Assembly (NCBI GenBank): GCA_023091735.1
Contig: JALKBU010000025.1
Location: 1 to 64,000, forward strand
Reading direction: 5' to 3'
From: Trichomonas tenax
Taxonomy: Eukaryota > Parabasalia > Trichomonadida > Trichomonadidae
Length of the DNA stretch: 64,000 nt
Position 1 is the stretch's first letter; each line of letters begins with the position of its first letter. Positions 41,008-50,095 of this stretch are shown here, piece by piece. The notes beneath the pieces were generated by a model. It worked only from the letters and a program-made list of their open reading frames with translations. It searched no databases and was not told the DNA's origin. Made by a program: the position numbers and the translations under genes.

Positions 41008-41534
41008 TAAATTGTTATTATATTATAAAGTTATCATTAAATTTATATCCCATGTGAGATTTACATTCATTTCTTATTGGAAACAGATACCAATTAAGTT
41101 AAACATTCAAATAGAACACTTGTTTAATTTTCAGTGCTTCATATAATGAAGCACTCATAGTAGAAAATTGCACATTTTTTTGACAATTTACATGACAAGA
41201 TTTTATGAATTTCAGGTTTTTCTCTTTAGTTGATCAACAAATATGATTTTTTTATATATAAAATATAATATATTAGTATAGATGCAGCTCATGGCAAAGT
41301 AATTCAGGATAAAAGCTAAAATAGAAAGAAATTTTGCCACAAAACAATTTTAAGCGTGACAAAAAATGTTATCAATTTCATCAAAATTTTTTCAAAGAGT
41401 CGTCAATAACGAAAATTTCAAATGAAATCAATAATATACACATTACATGACACAGAAATAAAGGAATCAAAGTCCAAATTTTTCTAACATTTTCGAAGTG
41501 TGGAAAATATGATAAAATTGAGAATTCATAAAAA
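41008..41534. other. Intergenic with a 3'-side hairpin
   Basis: The region downstream of the BRWD-like gene and upstream of eS30. It contains a perfect 9-bp hairpin, AGTGCTTCA-TATAA-TGAAGCACT, at 41133-41155, and an AATTTACATGACA motif at about 41186-41198. No gene. Confidence 0.6.
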
Positions 41535-41540
41535 TCATTT
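41535..41540 (+). promoter_or_regulatory. Initiator (TCATTT) of eS30
   Basis: TCATTT followed by TTC lies 15 bases before the ATG at 41550, matching the trichomonad initiator. Confidence 0.7.
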
Positions 41541-41549
41541 TTCAAGAAA

Positions 41550-41738
41550 ATGGGTAAGATCCACAGCTCTCTGGCCACGGCAGGAAGGGTCCGCCTGAAC
41601 ACACCTAAGGTCCCAAAGATGGATAAGCCGAAGGAAGTTCGCGGCCGCGCTCGCCTTCGCAAGATCAACAACGAACGCTTCTTGGCCATCAATCCAGATG
41701 CCAAGCGCAAGCATGGTCCAAACCACAAAGGCCAATGA
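41550..41738 (+). CDS. RPS30: 40S ribosomal protein eS30
   Basis: A 62-residue basic protein, MGKIHSSLATAGRVRLNTPK..., aligned with eS30 (human KVHGSLARAGKVRGQTPK). It contains GRARLRKINNERF and the conserved ending KHGPNHKG. It sits in the small-subunit head near the decoding region. In animals it is made as a FAU fusion to a ubiquitin-like domain; here it starts directly with Met and has no fusion partner. Codon use is strongly biased to C-ending codons (GCC, CGC, AAG), as expected for a very highly expressed gene in this AT-rich genome. A TCATTT initiator lies 15 bases upstream. Confidence 0.95.
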   Translation: MGKIHSSLATAGRVRLNTPKVPKMDKPKEVRGRARLRKINNERFLAINPDAKRKHGPNHKGQ

Positions 41739-42091
41739 AATACTCACGATTTGAATAAAGAATAAATGTATATTTTTTATTTTAAATATTAAATATGCTA
41801 ATGATTATATATCAATGAAATTCCAAAAGAATTATCTAGAAAAACAAAATTGATGTATGTTTTCTTTGAAATAATTCTTTAGATGCTGTTCGTAATTAAT
41901 GAAATGCCTTTTCTAGATGAATCTTAAAGCGGGTAAATGCAAGTTCTCATAGGACTCCAACAAATGAATACTTTTAAATCAAAATATACAATAAAATCCA
42001 TGAATTTTGAATTTTAATGCATAAAAATGGAATTGATAAATTGATAGATACGCTTTTATTTTTGTTGATATAAAACAATAATAACAAAATT
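41739..42091. other. Convergent intergenic spacer
   Basis: An AT-rich 3' region between eS30 and the TBC gene. Nothing else seen. Confidence 0.6.
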
Positions 42092-43777
42092 TTACTGCTC
42101 CGGGAGGATTCCAGCCTTAAAGAAGCGAGTTGAGTTGAATTCAGGATGTACTGGCTTTTCAGCGCGTTTTTCATCATCTTCAGAGAGATTATCGAGTAAA
42201 ACAACGAAGGGAACAATATCTGATGCTTGCAATTCAGAAATAAGCTTTCCGAAACCACTCATCATTGATGTGATTGCCCAATCGTTTAATTGAGCGAATC
42301 CTGGGATCATCTTCAAAAGCACAGCTGCTGTAACGAGATACAATGAATGCTTCAGGTGCTTCATGCAGAGCATTGGAACCCATAGATCCCAGATGTTCTC
42401 GAATGATCTTTTGTATATTAAAACATATTCATTTTGAATGAAAATCAATTCTGTGTTTCCGCTCAGTTTCAAGAAGAGATATGTAATGGGACTGAGTTTC
42501 TTAACGATGCCAATACATTTTTGGTTAACTTCTTTGAACATTGATGTCAAATTCGGAATTAATTCATCGTGATTAATGAGATTGATCATTCCAACATAGC
42601 ACCAAAAGACCATCGCTTCGCGTTCAATGATGTTATCGCCGCACGGTGTTCCATCTTCATCCCAATCAGGAAAATAAGCCAAAATAAATGGAACAATTAA
42701 ATCATTCATTCCTTGAAGATATGAGATATCTGGTCTAAACAATAGATAACAGTTAAGGAGATCTGAAAGAATCCTGAGTCCGTGGCCATTAATATTCTTG
42801 AATGGCGTTAAATCTCGATCTGTTCTTGCAACATCATTTTTGATGACAACAGCGATTGGAGCAATCAAGCGGTTGTTAAGGCGCTGTTGGTTCGACTGAT
42901 TATGGTATTGGAGAAGCAACATTTTGAATTGTTGAATATAATCATTTTTAATTGCTTCACATTCATCTTTAGTCATTTCAGGTTTATACAAACCAGTCAG
43001 ATATGGCAATAATGTGGTCAAACACTTATCATCGAAACCAGAAAATGTTAATCTTTGTTTAAGTTCTTCGTAATTATTAAGTCTTCCTTGTTCATCGAAA
43101 TATGAAGGCAAGTCATCGATTGTCAAACGCTTGCCCGATTTTTTCTCTAATTTTTTCGTGATTCTTTGAATATCACAAGAAGCAAAAGAAGCGATTGTCT
43201 TTAAAAGCTCAGGTGGAATCGAATTCAGTGCCTCATACTGCATCATGATATGTGAAGCGAAATCTGAAATATTATTAAAAAGAATTTCAAGATCTTGGTC
43301 ATAAGTGATCGATAAGTGCATTGGATGGAACGCGAAAAGGCTTTTATACGTTTTACTGAACACTTCTAAAGAGTGGTTAACTTTAGATGTCGGGAATGCA
43401 ATTCCTTGAACAATTAATTGTTCAATAAATTCTGTAATTTTTGACGGATGCGTATCAGAAAGAATGAATTCTCTGTTCATGTGAGTTTTGGCGATCAAAA
43501 CTAATCTATATGGGTCTGGAAGAAATGTAAAGAACTGAATAAACGAGATATTGACTAAAAACTCTTGCCCTGGCTTCCATTGGTTGGATTCGAATAATTT
43601 CGGTTCAATCATTGTATCTGTAATCCAAGATTTATTCGTTTCATCGAGAAATGTGAAATATAACTGAAATCCTTCACCGAATGAACACAGTGTCAAGTTT
43701 CCTTTGACTCTGTTCGCGCCTGAAATCCGCTCCGTGAGTGGTCCAAGTCTCGCAATCGTAATTCTTTGCTGCGTCAT
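42092..43777 (-). CDS. TBC-domain Rab GTPase-activating protein
   Basis: A 561-residue protein. The first ~230 residues look like a PH-like/regulatory part, and the TBC domain covers about 245-520. Both catalytic fingers are present: the arginine finger in IKNDVARTDRD (residue ~317) and the glutamine finger in YLQGMNDLIVPF (residue ~354). The intervening PFKNINGHGLRILSDLLNCY and later WDLWVPMLCMKHL fit the fold. TBC proteins inactivate Rabs on endomembranes; layout resembles TBC1D15/Gyp7 types. It is transcribed towards the eS30 gene. A TCATTTA initiator on the minus strand (43785-43790) lies about 8 bases before the ATG. Confidence 0.88.
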   Translation of the reverse strand: MTQQRITIARLGPLTERISGANRVKGNLTLCSFGEGFQLYFTFLDETNKSWITDTMIEPKLFESNQWKPGQEFLVNISFIQFFTFLPDPYRLVLIAKTHMNREFILSDTHPSKITEFIEQLIVQGIAFPTSKVNHSLEVFSKTYKSLFAFHPMHLSITYDQDLEILFNNISDFASHIMMQYEALNSIPPELLKTIASFASCDIQRITKKLEKKSGKRLTIDDLPSYFDEQGRLNNYEELKQRLTFSGFDDKCLTTLLPYLTGLYKPEMTKDECEAIKNDYIQQFKMLLLQYHNQSNQQRLNNRLIAPIAVVIKNDVARTDRDLTPFKNINGHGLRILSDLLNCYLLFRPDISYLQGMNDLIVPFILAYFPDWDEDGTPCGDNIIEREAMVFWCYVGMINLINHDELIPNLTSMFKEVNQKCIGIVKKLSPITYLFLKLSGNTELIFIQNEYVLIYKRSFENIWDLWVPMLCMKHLKHSLYLVTAAVLLKMIPGFAQLNDWAITSMMSGFGKLISELQASDIVPFVVLLDNLSEDDEKRAEKPVHPEFNSTRFFKAGILPEQ

Positions 43778-43784
43778 TCAAAAT

Positions 43785-43790
43785 AAATGA
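43785..43790 (-). promoter_or_regulatory. Initiator (TCATTT) of the TBC gene
   Basis: The plus strand reads AAATGA, giving TCATTT on the minus strand, a few bases upstream of the start at 43777. Confidence 0.55.
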
Positions 43791-44450
43791 ATATTTTCTC
43801 GTCAAAACAATCTTTGTATTGGATCTTTTACTGCATTGCTTTAGTTTTTTTATTTTGTCATATTGTATTCAATTTTGATTTTTCTTTTAATGTTCACTTC
43901 TCCTTATTCAAAATCACTCTATTCAATTCACTGTTGATTATTTTCAAAGATAGGGCATCTATTGAAAAATCAATAAAATATCAATGATAATTTAAGCGAT
44001 TCAAACAGAACAACATCTCAATAATGTTTTTCAAGAATCTATAGAATGATTACGAAAGGGATTGGAATCTAAATCTTTATAAAGAAACATTCGAAAATGC
44101 AATCAAAAATTGAAAGTATGCATTAATGAATTGCTGAGTGATATCTAAATAATTTCACTTTTTCTCAATTTGAAATGCAACAATTGATAGAAGAAGATGT
44201 TATCTACAATTTTATAATCTCAATTCTTGTTTCATTGCCTAATTTGCAATGATATTAGATCAAAAATCTCAACGAAGAAAAATATTAAAATAAAATTGTC
44301 TAAACTCATATTACATCAAATGAAGATGAATAGGCAATGCTCTGTTTTAATAGATTTAAACAATAAAATTATTTACCGAAACAAAATACAAATAATTAAA
44401 GAACTGTTCTATGAAATAGAACATTCGAATACAAATGAGTGAAAAACAAA
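43791..44450. other. Intergenic, no gene supported
   Basis: AT-rich spacer of 660 bases. Short open frames (43787-43987 and 44227-44442) have Lys/Ile/Asn/Phe composition typical of random AT-rich DNA. Confidence 0.55.
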
Positions 44451-45974
44451 TTAATCAAATAACATCAATTGGTTGCTTGGATGTGATTTCTTTGGTTTTT
44501 GTGGCTCTTTCTGAGAAGCAACAAGTTTTGGCAGCTCAACAACTCTGTCATTTAACTGGTTCACAGCTGCTTCAAGGTATGCACAACATGCCATGAATCT
44601 ATGAGGGAATCCTGTGAGTCTCGACCACTTCATGATGTAGTTGATGATTCCTGATGGATCACAGAGATTAGAAACACATAACAAGCAGATCCATATATCA
44701 AAGATATCATCAAATCCTGGCATCTGGTTGAAGAAGTCACTAGATTCCGGTTTGCTATTCGATGCTTGCAATGTAACCATGATAGACAAACTCTCGTGGA
44801 CTTTGAAGATGCAGTAAGCCATATCTAGTGGACAGACTTTGAACTGACACAAGTTGAGCCATTCAACAGGTGCCTTGGCAATAGAAGAGCTGTTGAACAA
44901 ATCTTTAACAGGTCTATCCATGTATTCCTTGGAAATGTATTTATCTGGTACAAAATTCTCTTTTGGAGTCTTTGCTGCAAGGATTTCCATCGTTCTTGAA
45001 AGCGTAGGACTGTGGTAAAGCTCTGGTTTGACCATCGAATACATCTTCTTGAAAATATAACGTAAAAGCAAAATTATAATAACTTCTCTGCGTTCTGTAT
45101 TGTCTATATTATCGTATTTAACAATAACTTCGATAGCTCTCTGTAGCCAACCGTTAATAGCTTCGAATTGCGGAGGAATATTGAGAGGAATTAATTCTGC
45201 CTTCGCGAGAGGTGAAAAATTGCAATCGAAGAAAGTGGCGAGTTCCTCTTCGATAGGGAGTTCTTCGAAGTAAGAGGTTCCTCCTTTTCTCGCTGCCATT
45301 GCTGTGTCAACGACATTTTGCATAAAAGCTCTGTTTTGTGCAACACTTAAGTAGATTGGTGGAATACTCTTCACAAGGCGAACTTGTTCACGATACGCTA
45401 AGTTCATTGCTCTTGCAACTCTAAATAATTTTTGATCTGCGTGAAAAGTTTTTGCTGCAACATTTGGCATTGCACGCTTGAGATTTATGTATATCAGATG
45501 CGGATGTTGAACGAGCCACTCTGCAAAATGCAAAAGGCCTGTAAGAACGACACCATAATTGCGAATCGAAAGAAGATGTGTATGTTCAAGTCTATTTGAA
45601 TGGTCCAATGATTCCCAGAACAGTGTCAAGTATTTGATGATTTCCATTCGATTTGATGGATTAATTGCAATATTATTAGGCGTTTTGAGCATTAAGTCTT
45701 TTAATCTTTCAATTTGGCGCTCTTGGAACGAATTATTATCGATTATTGCTTGTTTAAGCTTTTCAATCGATTCTTGAAAATGCGACATCAATTTCATCTG
45801 ATAATCGGTTGTCGTGTCCTTAAATCTTCCGGGCATGAATAGTAAATAAGGTTCTAAAACCTCCAGATCGATGTCAGGCGGCAGAAAAGGATCATTCAGG
45901 AGGATTGTAAATTCGTAACATTTTGAAGATTTCATTTTGTCACGTTTTTTAAAAAGTATCGATAAAGCTGACAT
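44451..45974 (-). CDS. VPS9-domain-like protein (putative RabGEF)
   Basis: A 507-residue helical protein. The last third resembles a VPS9 domain: ERREVIIILLLRYIFKKM and FDDIFDIWICLLCVSNLCDPSGIINYIMKW (compare the family's 'DDFLPIL.YVL...NP..L.SNI.YI.RF'), followed by LTGFPHRFMACCAYLEAAVNQL (compare 'GE..Y.FTNL..A..FIE.L'). VPS9 domains activate Rab5-type GTPases in early endocytosis. The N-terminal part (residues ~1-250) is not recognised. The neighbouring gene on the same strand is a Rab GAP, a suggestive but not decisive context. The first ATG (45974) is used; a TCATTT initiator lies at 45989-45994 on the minus strand. Confidence 0.5.
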   Translation of the reverse strand: MSALSILFKKRDKMKSSKCYEFTILLNDPFLPPDIDLEVLEPYLLFMPGRFKDTTTDYQMKLMSHFQESIEKLKQAIIDNNSFQERQIERLKDLMLKTPNNIAINPSNRMEIIKYLTLFWESLDHSNRLEHTHLLSIRNYGVVLTGLLHFAEWLVQHPHLIYINLKRAMPNVAAKTFHADQKLFRVARAMNLAYREQVRLVKSIPPIYLSVAQNRAFMQNVVDTAMAARKGGTSYFEELPIEEELATFFDCNFSPLAKAELIPLNIPPQFEAINGWLQRAIEVIVKYDNIDNTERREVIIILLLRYIFKKMYSMVKPELYHSPTLSRTMEILAAKTPKENFVPDKYISKEYMDRPVKDLFNSSSIAKAPVEWLNLCQFKVCPLDMAYCIFKVHESLSIMVTLQASNSKPESSDFFNQMPGFDDIFDIWICLLCVSNLCDPSGIINYIMKWSRLTGFPHRFMACCAYLEAAVNQLNDRVVELPKLVASQKEPQKPKKSHPSNQLMLFD

Positions 45975-45988
45975 TATTTTTAATGTTG

Positions 45989-45994
45989 AAATGA
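45989..45994 (-). promoter_or_regulatory. Initiator (TCATTT) of the VPS9-like gene
   Basis: The plus strand reads AAATGA, so TCATTT lies on the minus strand about 15 bases before the start. It overlaps the only ATG (45991) of the first discoidin-like copy on the opposite strand. Confidence 0.55.
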
Positions 45995-46410
45995 GCCTTT
46001 ATTTCGGGTATTCCAAGACAAATGGAATACTCCGGTATCTGTATAACAAATACCAAAGTGATTATTCATCACAATTCAGTATTTCGGAGGGATCACATTA
46101 TCAGAATAATTTAAAAGATTATGCATTTGATTTTAATCCAAGTTTATATTGGACAACTAATCCATCTAATACAGGTACTGATCATTTGACTGTTTGTTTT
46201 ACTTTTTTATTGATTAATTTAGAATCTTTCGAAATTACGACGTCAAATGGTTACTGTAGACCAGGTAATTTCAATGTTAGTGTTAGCAGGGATGGAATTA
46301 ATTTTTACAATAATATGCAATTCGAAACCAATATGGACTTGAATGAAGTTAAAAATTTTGATTATAAAGCAGAAAATATTATAAAATCAATTGCAGATCT
46401 GATCAGATAA
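45991..46410 (+). pseudogene. Discoidin-like (F5/8 type C) copy 1, 3'-truncated
   Basis: 139 codons starting MSLYFGYSKTNGILRYLYNK, with the family landmarks AFDFNPSLYW, ITTSNGYCRPGNFNVSVSRD and FDYKAEN. The conserved end (KCFRYIP...IVQIEFFGYL) is missing: the frame diverges after KAEN and stops. It is the only copy of the array with an ATG at this place, and that ATG overlaps the initiator of the divergent VPS9-like gene. Confidence 0.6.
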
Positions 46411-46437
46411 AAGTAACATTTTTATAAAATTCTAATC

Positions 46438-47019
46438 TGAGTATTCATTTTGGGTATTCCAAAACAAACAGGATTCTTCGATATCTATATGATAAATACA
46501 AAAGCCAATATTCATCCTAAATAAGCATTTCTGAAGGAGCTCATGAATCCAATCATTTGAAAGAATATGCTTTTGATTTCAATCCAAATTTATATTGGAT
46601 ACCTTCAATATACAACACAGGATCTGATCACTTAACAATATGCTTTCTTTTTTCAATTGTTAGTTTAGAATCATTCGAAGTTACCACATCAGGCGCTGAT
46701 TGCCGGCCAGGGAATTTTAATGTCAGTGTCAGCAAAGATGGAAATAGTTTTTACAATTAAACAATTCATTGGTGACATGGCAAAAAGTGAAGTTAAAATG
46801 TTTGAATACAAAACAGACAACATTAAATGCTTTCGTTATATTCCAACATCGACAATCCCTACATGTGGTTATTTGATTCATGATATTGTTCAAATTGAAT
46901 TCTTTGGATATCTCAAGAGTCCCACAGAAGTTGATTGCATTGCCAGTAAAAATCCTGATATATGCTTCAGAAGAACATTTCTTATAAAAGCAATGAGTGT
47001 TGCAATAATTACTTCATGA
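46438..47019 (+). pseudogene. Discoidin-like copy 2, with stop and frameshift
   Basis: Homologous to copy 1 throughout (RILRYLYDKYKSQYSS, AFDFNPNLYW, ADCRPGNFNVSVSKDG) and keeps the C-terminal KCFRYIP...IVQIEFFGYL. It is broken by an in-frame TAA near 46519 and a frameshift near 46757. The expected ATG is CTG. Confidence 0.75.
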
Positions 47020-47029
47020 ATATATATAT

Positions 47030-47480
47030 TTAATGTTAGCGTCAGCAAAAATAAATGTTAACATTACTAGAAATGTTGTTAAATCATTTAATTACTTATC
47101 ACAGCTACATTGTTCAAATTGAATTTCTGAATTCCTCAGTCACCATAATTTCGAAAAATATCAAACCTGCCCAAGTAAATTCATTAGTTAGCTTAAATTT
47201 GGACCCCCTATTAGTATTTGCTCATATGTAATTATACTCTTTGCTAAATTTCAATTTTTTGCCTTTGGCAAATGCTAATAAAATTGATACTTTATAATAT
47301 AAATGACGGAGGTATTATTGTCCGTATAAATTTTGCTGAGCTTAATTAATACACAATATTGCTCAAATTGAGTTTTTTTTTTGATTCATGAGTCATCACA
47401 ATGTTGAAAATTGCAAAAGCTGTCCAAGCAAATTCATTAACTATCTTAAAATGGCACCTTTTCTAACATTTATGGATACA
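47030..47480 (+). pseudogene. Discoidin-like remnants between copies 2 and 3
   Basis: Two short remnants of the same family. One near 47031-47165 contains FNVSVSK-like and LHCSN-like sense with stops. The other, near 47350-47480, still shows CTCAAATTGAGTTTTTT, the equivalent of the VQIEFF segment. Both are too decayed for a frame. Confidence 0.45.
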
Positions 47481-47610
47481 CGATTTTGTTTTTTCCCCAA
47501 AATTTCTAGTTTTAAATCGTTTAGCTGGCTCGCAAACGTTAGAAAATTTGTTCTTCATATTTTTGTCAATGTCAAATGACGATAAAATTGACACTTTATA
47601 AAATGTTTAT

Positions 47611-48145
47611 TTGAGTCTTCATTTTGAGTATTCCCAGACAAATGTAATACTAAAGCATATATACAACACTTACAAAAGTCAATATTTTCCTCAATTCGTT
47701 ATAAGCGATTCTTCTCACACAGTTCAACACGATAAAGAAAATTCATTTGATTTGAACTCTAGTTCCTATTGGACACCATACTCTGCCAATGTAGGCAATG
47801 ACCACATTACAATTTGCTTTGCATTCAGCTTCATTAAATTTGAATCTTTTGAAATTACTACATCAGCTGGTGATTGTCGTCCTGGTGATTTCGATGTCAG
47901 CGTCAGCAAAGATGGAATCAACTTTTATCAAGTACAAAGATTTCAAGTCAAAATGAACGCTAATGCAGTTAAAATTTTTGATTATGTAACTGATTGTACC
48001 CCGATGTTTTCGATATATTACTAAAACTTATTATTATCCTTGCACAGCGATATTGCATGATATTGTTCAATTCGAATTCTTTGGATACATTAAACCTTTA
48101 ATAGATGTTAATTACATAAGTTGCCAAATCCTGACCTGCACCAAA
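47611..48145 (+). pseudogene. Discoidin-like copy 3
   Basis: A frame of 137 codons from TTG at 47611, SLHFEYSQTNVILKHIYNTY, with SFDLNSSSYW, GDCRPGDFDVSVSKDGINFY and IFDYVTD. A frameshift near 48000 separates it from its end, which can still be read as ILHDIVQFEFFGYIKP up to about 48110. There is no ATG at the family start. Confidence 0.7.
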
Positions 48146-48308
48146 TATATTTCTTTGCTTGCAACATTGGCTTATACAATTATATATTAATTCTTATACT
48201 AGAAATCAAGCATTGTTACAAATATTTATTTTATTCCCTAATTAAACATTCTTAAATATGTTTGAATGAGGTGCAAAGTATAAAAGTGACATATTTGTTA
48301 ATATTTAT

Positions 48309-48854
48309 TTGAGTTTGTATTTTGCATATTCTAAGACAAATAGAATATTAAAGTACCTGCATGATACATTCAATAGTCAATACTCATCCCGAATATCTAT
48401 TAGTGAGAGTTCTGATGCCAAAGAATATTTTAAAGAAAATGCATTTGATTTCAATTCAACATCCTATTGGATTCCTTCATACCCAAGCTCAAAGGCCGAA
48501 CACATAACTATCTGTTTTACTTTTTCATTAGTTAATTTAGAATCTTTCGAAATTACAACATCAGGTAATAGTTGTAGGCCATGAAATTTCAATTTTAGTG
48601 TGAGCAGGGATGTAATTAATTTTTACAATAATAAGCTATTCTGAGCCAATATGGGAGTAAGTAAAGTTAAAAATTTTGATTATAAAGCAGAAAACATTAA
48701 ATGTTTTCGTTATATTCCAATTACAAAATCCTCTTTTTGCAATTATATACTTCATAATATTGTTCAAATTGAGTTTTTTGGCTATCTGAAGAGTTCCGTA
48801 GAAATTGTTCAAGTTTTGTCAACCAAATCTTTGGTTCCATTCGAGCATTATTGA
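48309..48854 (+). pseudogene. Discoidin-like copy 4
   Basis: From TTG at 48309: SLYFAYSKTNRILKYLHDTF, AFDFNSTSYW, ITTSGNSCRP. A stop at about 48582 and another at about 48642 interrupt the frame, which then continues to FRYIPITKSSFCNYILHNIV and QIEFFGYL. Apart from the stops it is nearly full-length. Confidence 0.75.
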
Positions 48855-48961
48855 TGATAATTGCTGTGTCTGCAGTATTTTGAGACATAAAAATGCTGAA
48901 TGCATTTTGCTGTTTTTAAAGGTGGCAAGTTAAATTAAAGTGTCATTTTTGCTGATGATTA

Positions 48962-49000
48962 TTTGAGTTTGTATTTTGGATATTTTAAGTCAAATATAAA
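48962..49000 (+). pseudogene. Discoidin-like copy 5, 5' stub
   Basis: Only the start of the unit remains (TTTGAGTTTGTATTTTGGAT), preceded by GTGTCATTTTTGCTGATG, an initiator-like sequence. It breaks off after about 40 bases. Confidence 0.5.
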
Positions 49001-49187
49001 TAAGGGGAGCAGCTGCTTCCCAATTCACAGTTTTCAATCAACAACATATTAATTTCACCACTTTATTAATATCATAAAGTATTCTTCTTGATCATCTTTT
49101 TTTTTGATATATCATCTTAATGTGTTTGCGATGATTTACAAATACATATAATATACATACTTTACCAATAGACAATTACAAACATAT

Positions 49188-50042
49188 TTAATCAAGAACG
49201 ACTCTTAGAAGTGATTTTCCTTTGATTCCTTGTTGCTCGAGAGTTTCATCTCTTTTGAGAAAGTCTTTGAATGGATGTGTGAGCTCAAACTTGACTATAG
49301 ACTTAAATTGGTCGAGCATAGCCTTGTCTAAGGCAACCCATGTATAAATATGATCACCAATTTCATCGAGTGCGAATTTTCGTGTAATTCTGAGATTATT
49401 TGGTAGAGAGACGGCAATCATTACACCAGTCGTTGGTTCTGGTGGCATTAGCCTTGATTTTTCTAATAATTCATCCATCAGTTTTTCTTTTTCGAGACTT
49501 TCTTGCATTTTTTCTTCTTCTTTGAGCTCATCTTCCATCTTCTTTATTTTGTTCTTGTGATCTCGTTCAGAAATCGCTTTAGCCTGTGCAAGTTCATATT
49601 CATCATCTTGTTGAAGCTTTTCAAATGAACGAGATGCAGAAAGTGGATCAGCAGGTCGTGGTGGTGATGGTCTGGATGCGATCATTGGATCTTTAAGAGA
49701 TTCTTGCATAGCTTTACGAATCATTTCATCTTCGGTAAGAAATTGCTCACTAGGACGTGAATTGTTAATCATTAATGATTCTCTGAGCGCTCTCTGTAAC
49801 ATCTCATCTTCAATTGTAAATTGTGGTGGATATGAAAGCCTATTTTCTGGAATTCGTGGTACATCTTGAAGAGAGTCAATAATCGCTGCTTGAACATCTT
49901 CATTGAGAAGTGAATTTTGTCTTGGTGGAATATGTTGAACGTAATTACTGTACTCTCGATGACTGACTGGAGGATGAGGGTTACGGTAATTTCTACTATA
50001 ATACATATCGCGATTAAAGCGATGATCTAATGGATCCATCAA
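49188..50042 (-). CDS. UIM-UBX domain protein (p97/Cdc48 adaptor)
   Basis: A 284-residue protein. Ubiquitin-interacting-motif-like helices occur at residues ~78-92 (EDEMLQRALRESL), ~105-118 (EDEMIRKAMQESL) and possibly ~148-160 (DDEYELAQAKAIS). They are followed by a charged coiled coil (~160-195) and a C-terminal UBX domain (~203-284) with VMIAVSLPNNLRITRKFAL, FKSIVKFELTHPFKDF and GIKGKSLLRVVLD. The family couples ubiquitinated substrates to the p97/Cdc48 AAA ATPase in protein quality control. The canonical FPR loop appears altered (HPFKDF). The order UIM-UBX without a UAS domain is unlike FAF1/FAF2 and closer to small plant or protist PUX types. A TTTACATGACA motif lies about 43 bases upstream. 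Confidence 0.78.
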   Translation of the reverse strand: MMDPLDHRFNRDMYYSRNYRNPHPPVSHREYSNYVQHIPPRQNSLLNEDVQAAIIDSLQDVPRIPENRLSYPPQFTIEDEMLQRALRESLMINNSRPSEQFLTEDEMIRKAMQESLKDPMIASRPSPPRPADPLSASRSFEKLQQDDEYELAQAKAISERDHKNKIKKMEDELKEEEKMQESLEKEKLMDELLEKSRLMPPEPTTGVMIAVSLPNNLRITRKFALDEIGDHIYTWVALDKAMLDQFKSIVKFELTHPFKDFLKRDETLEQQGIKGKSLLRVVLD

Positions 50043-50084
50043 AATTTTTGAAAAACTTTAATCCAAAACGTCAAAAAGTGGAAA

Positions 50085-50095
50085 TTTACATGACA
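50085..50095 (-). promoter_or_regulatory. TTTACATGACA upstream element (UBX gene)
   Basis: The plus strand reads TTTACATGACA, 43 bases from the start at 50042. It is identical to the motif near the EF-hand gene. Confidence 0.35.

Noticed and set aside
43787..43987. 66-codon frame divergent from the TBC gene
   Set aside because: Phe/Ile/Ser/Lys composition of random AT-rich DNA. Its ATG overlaps the region of the TBC gene's initiator.
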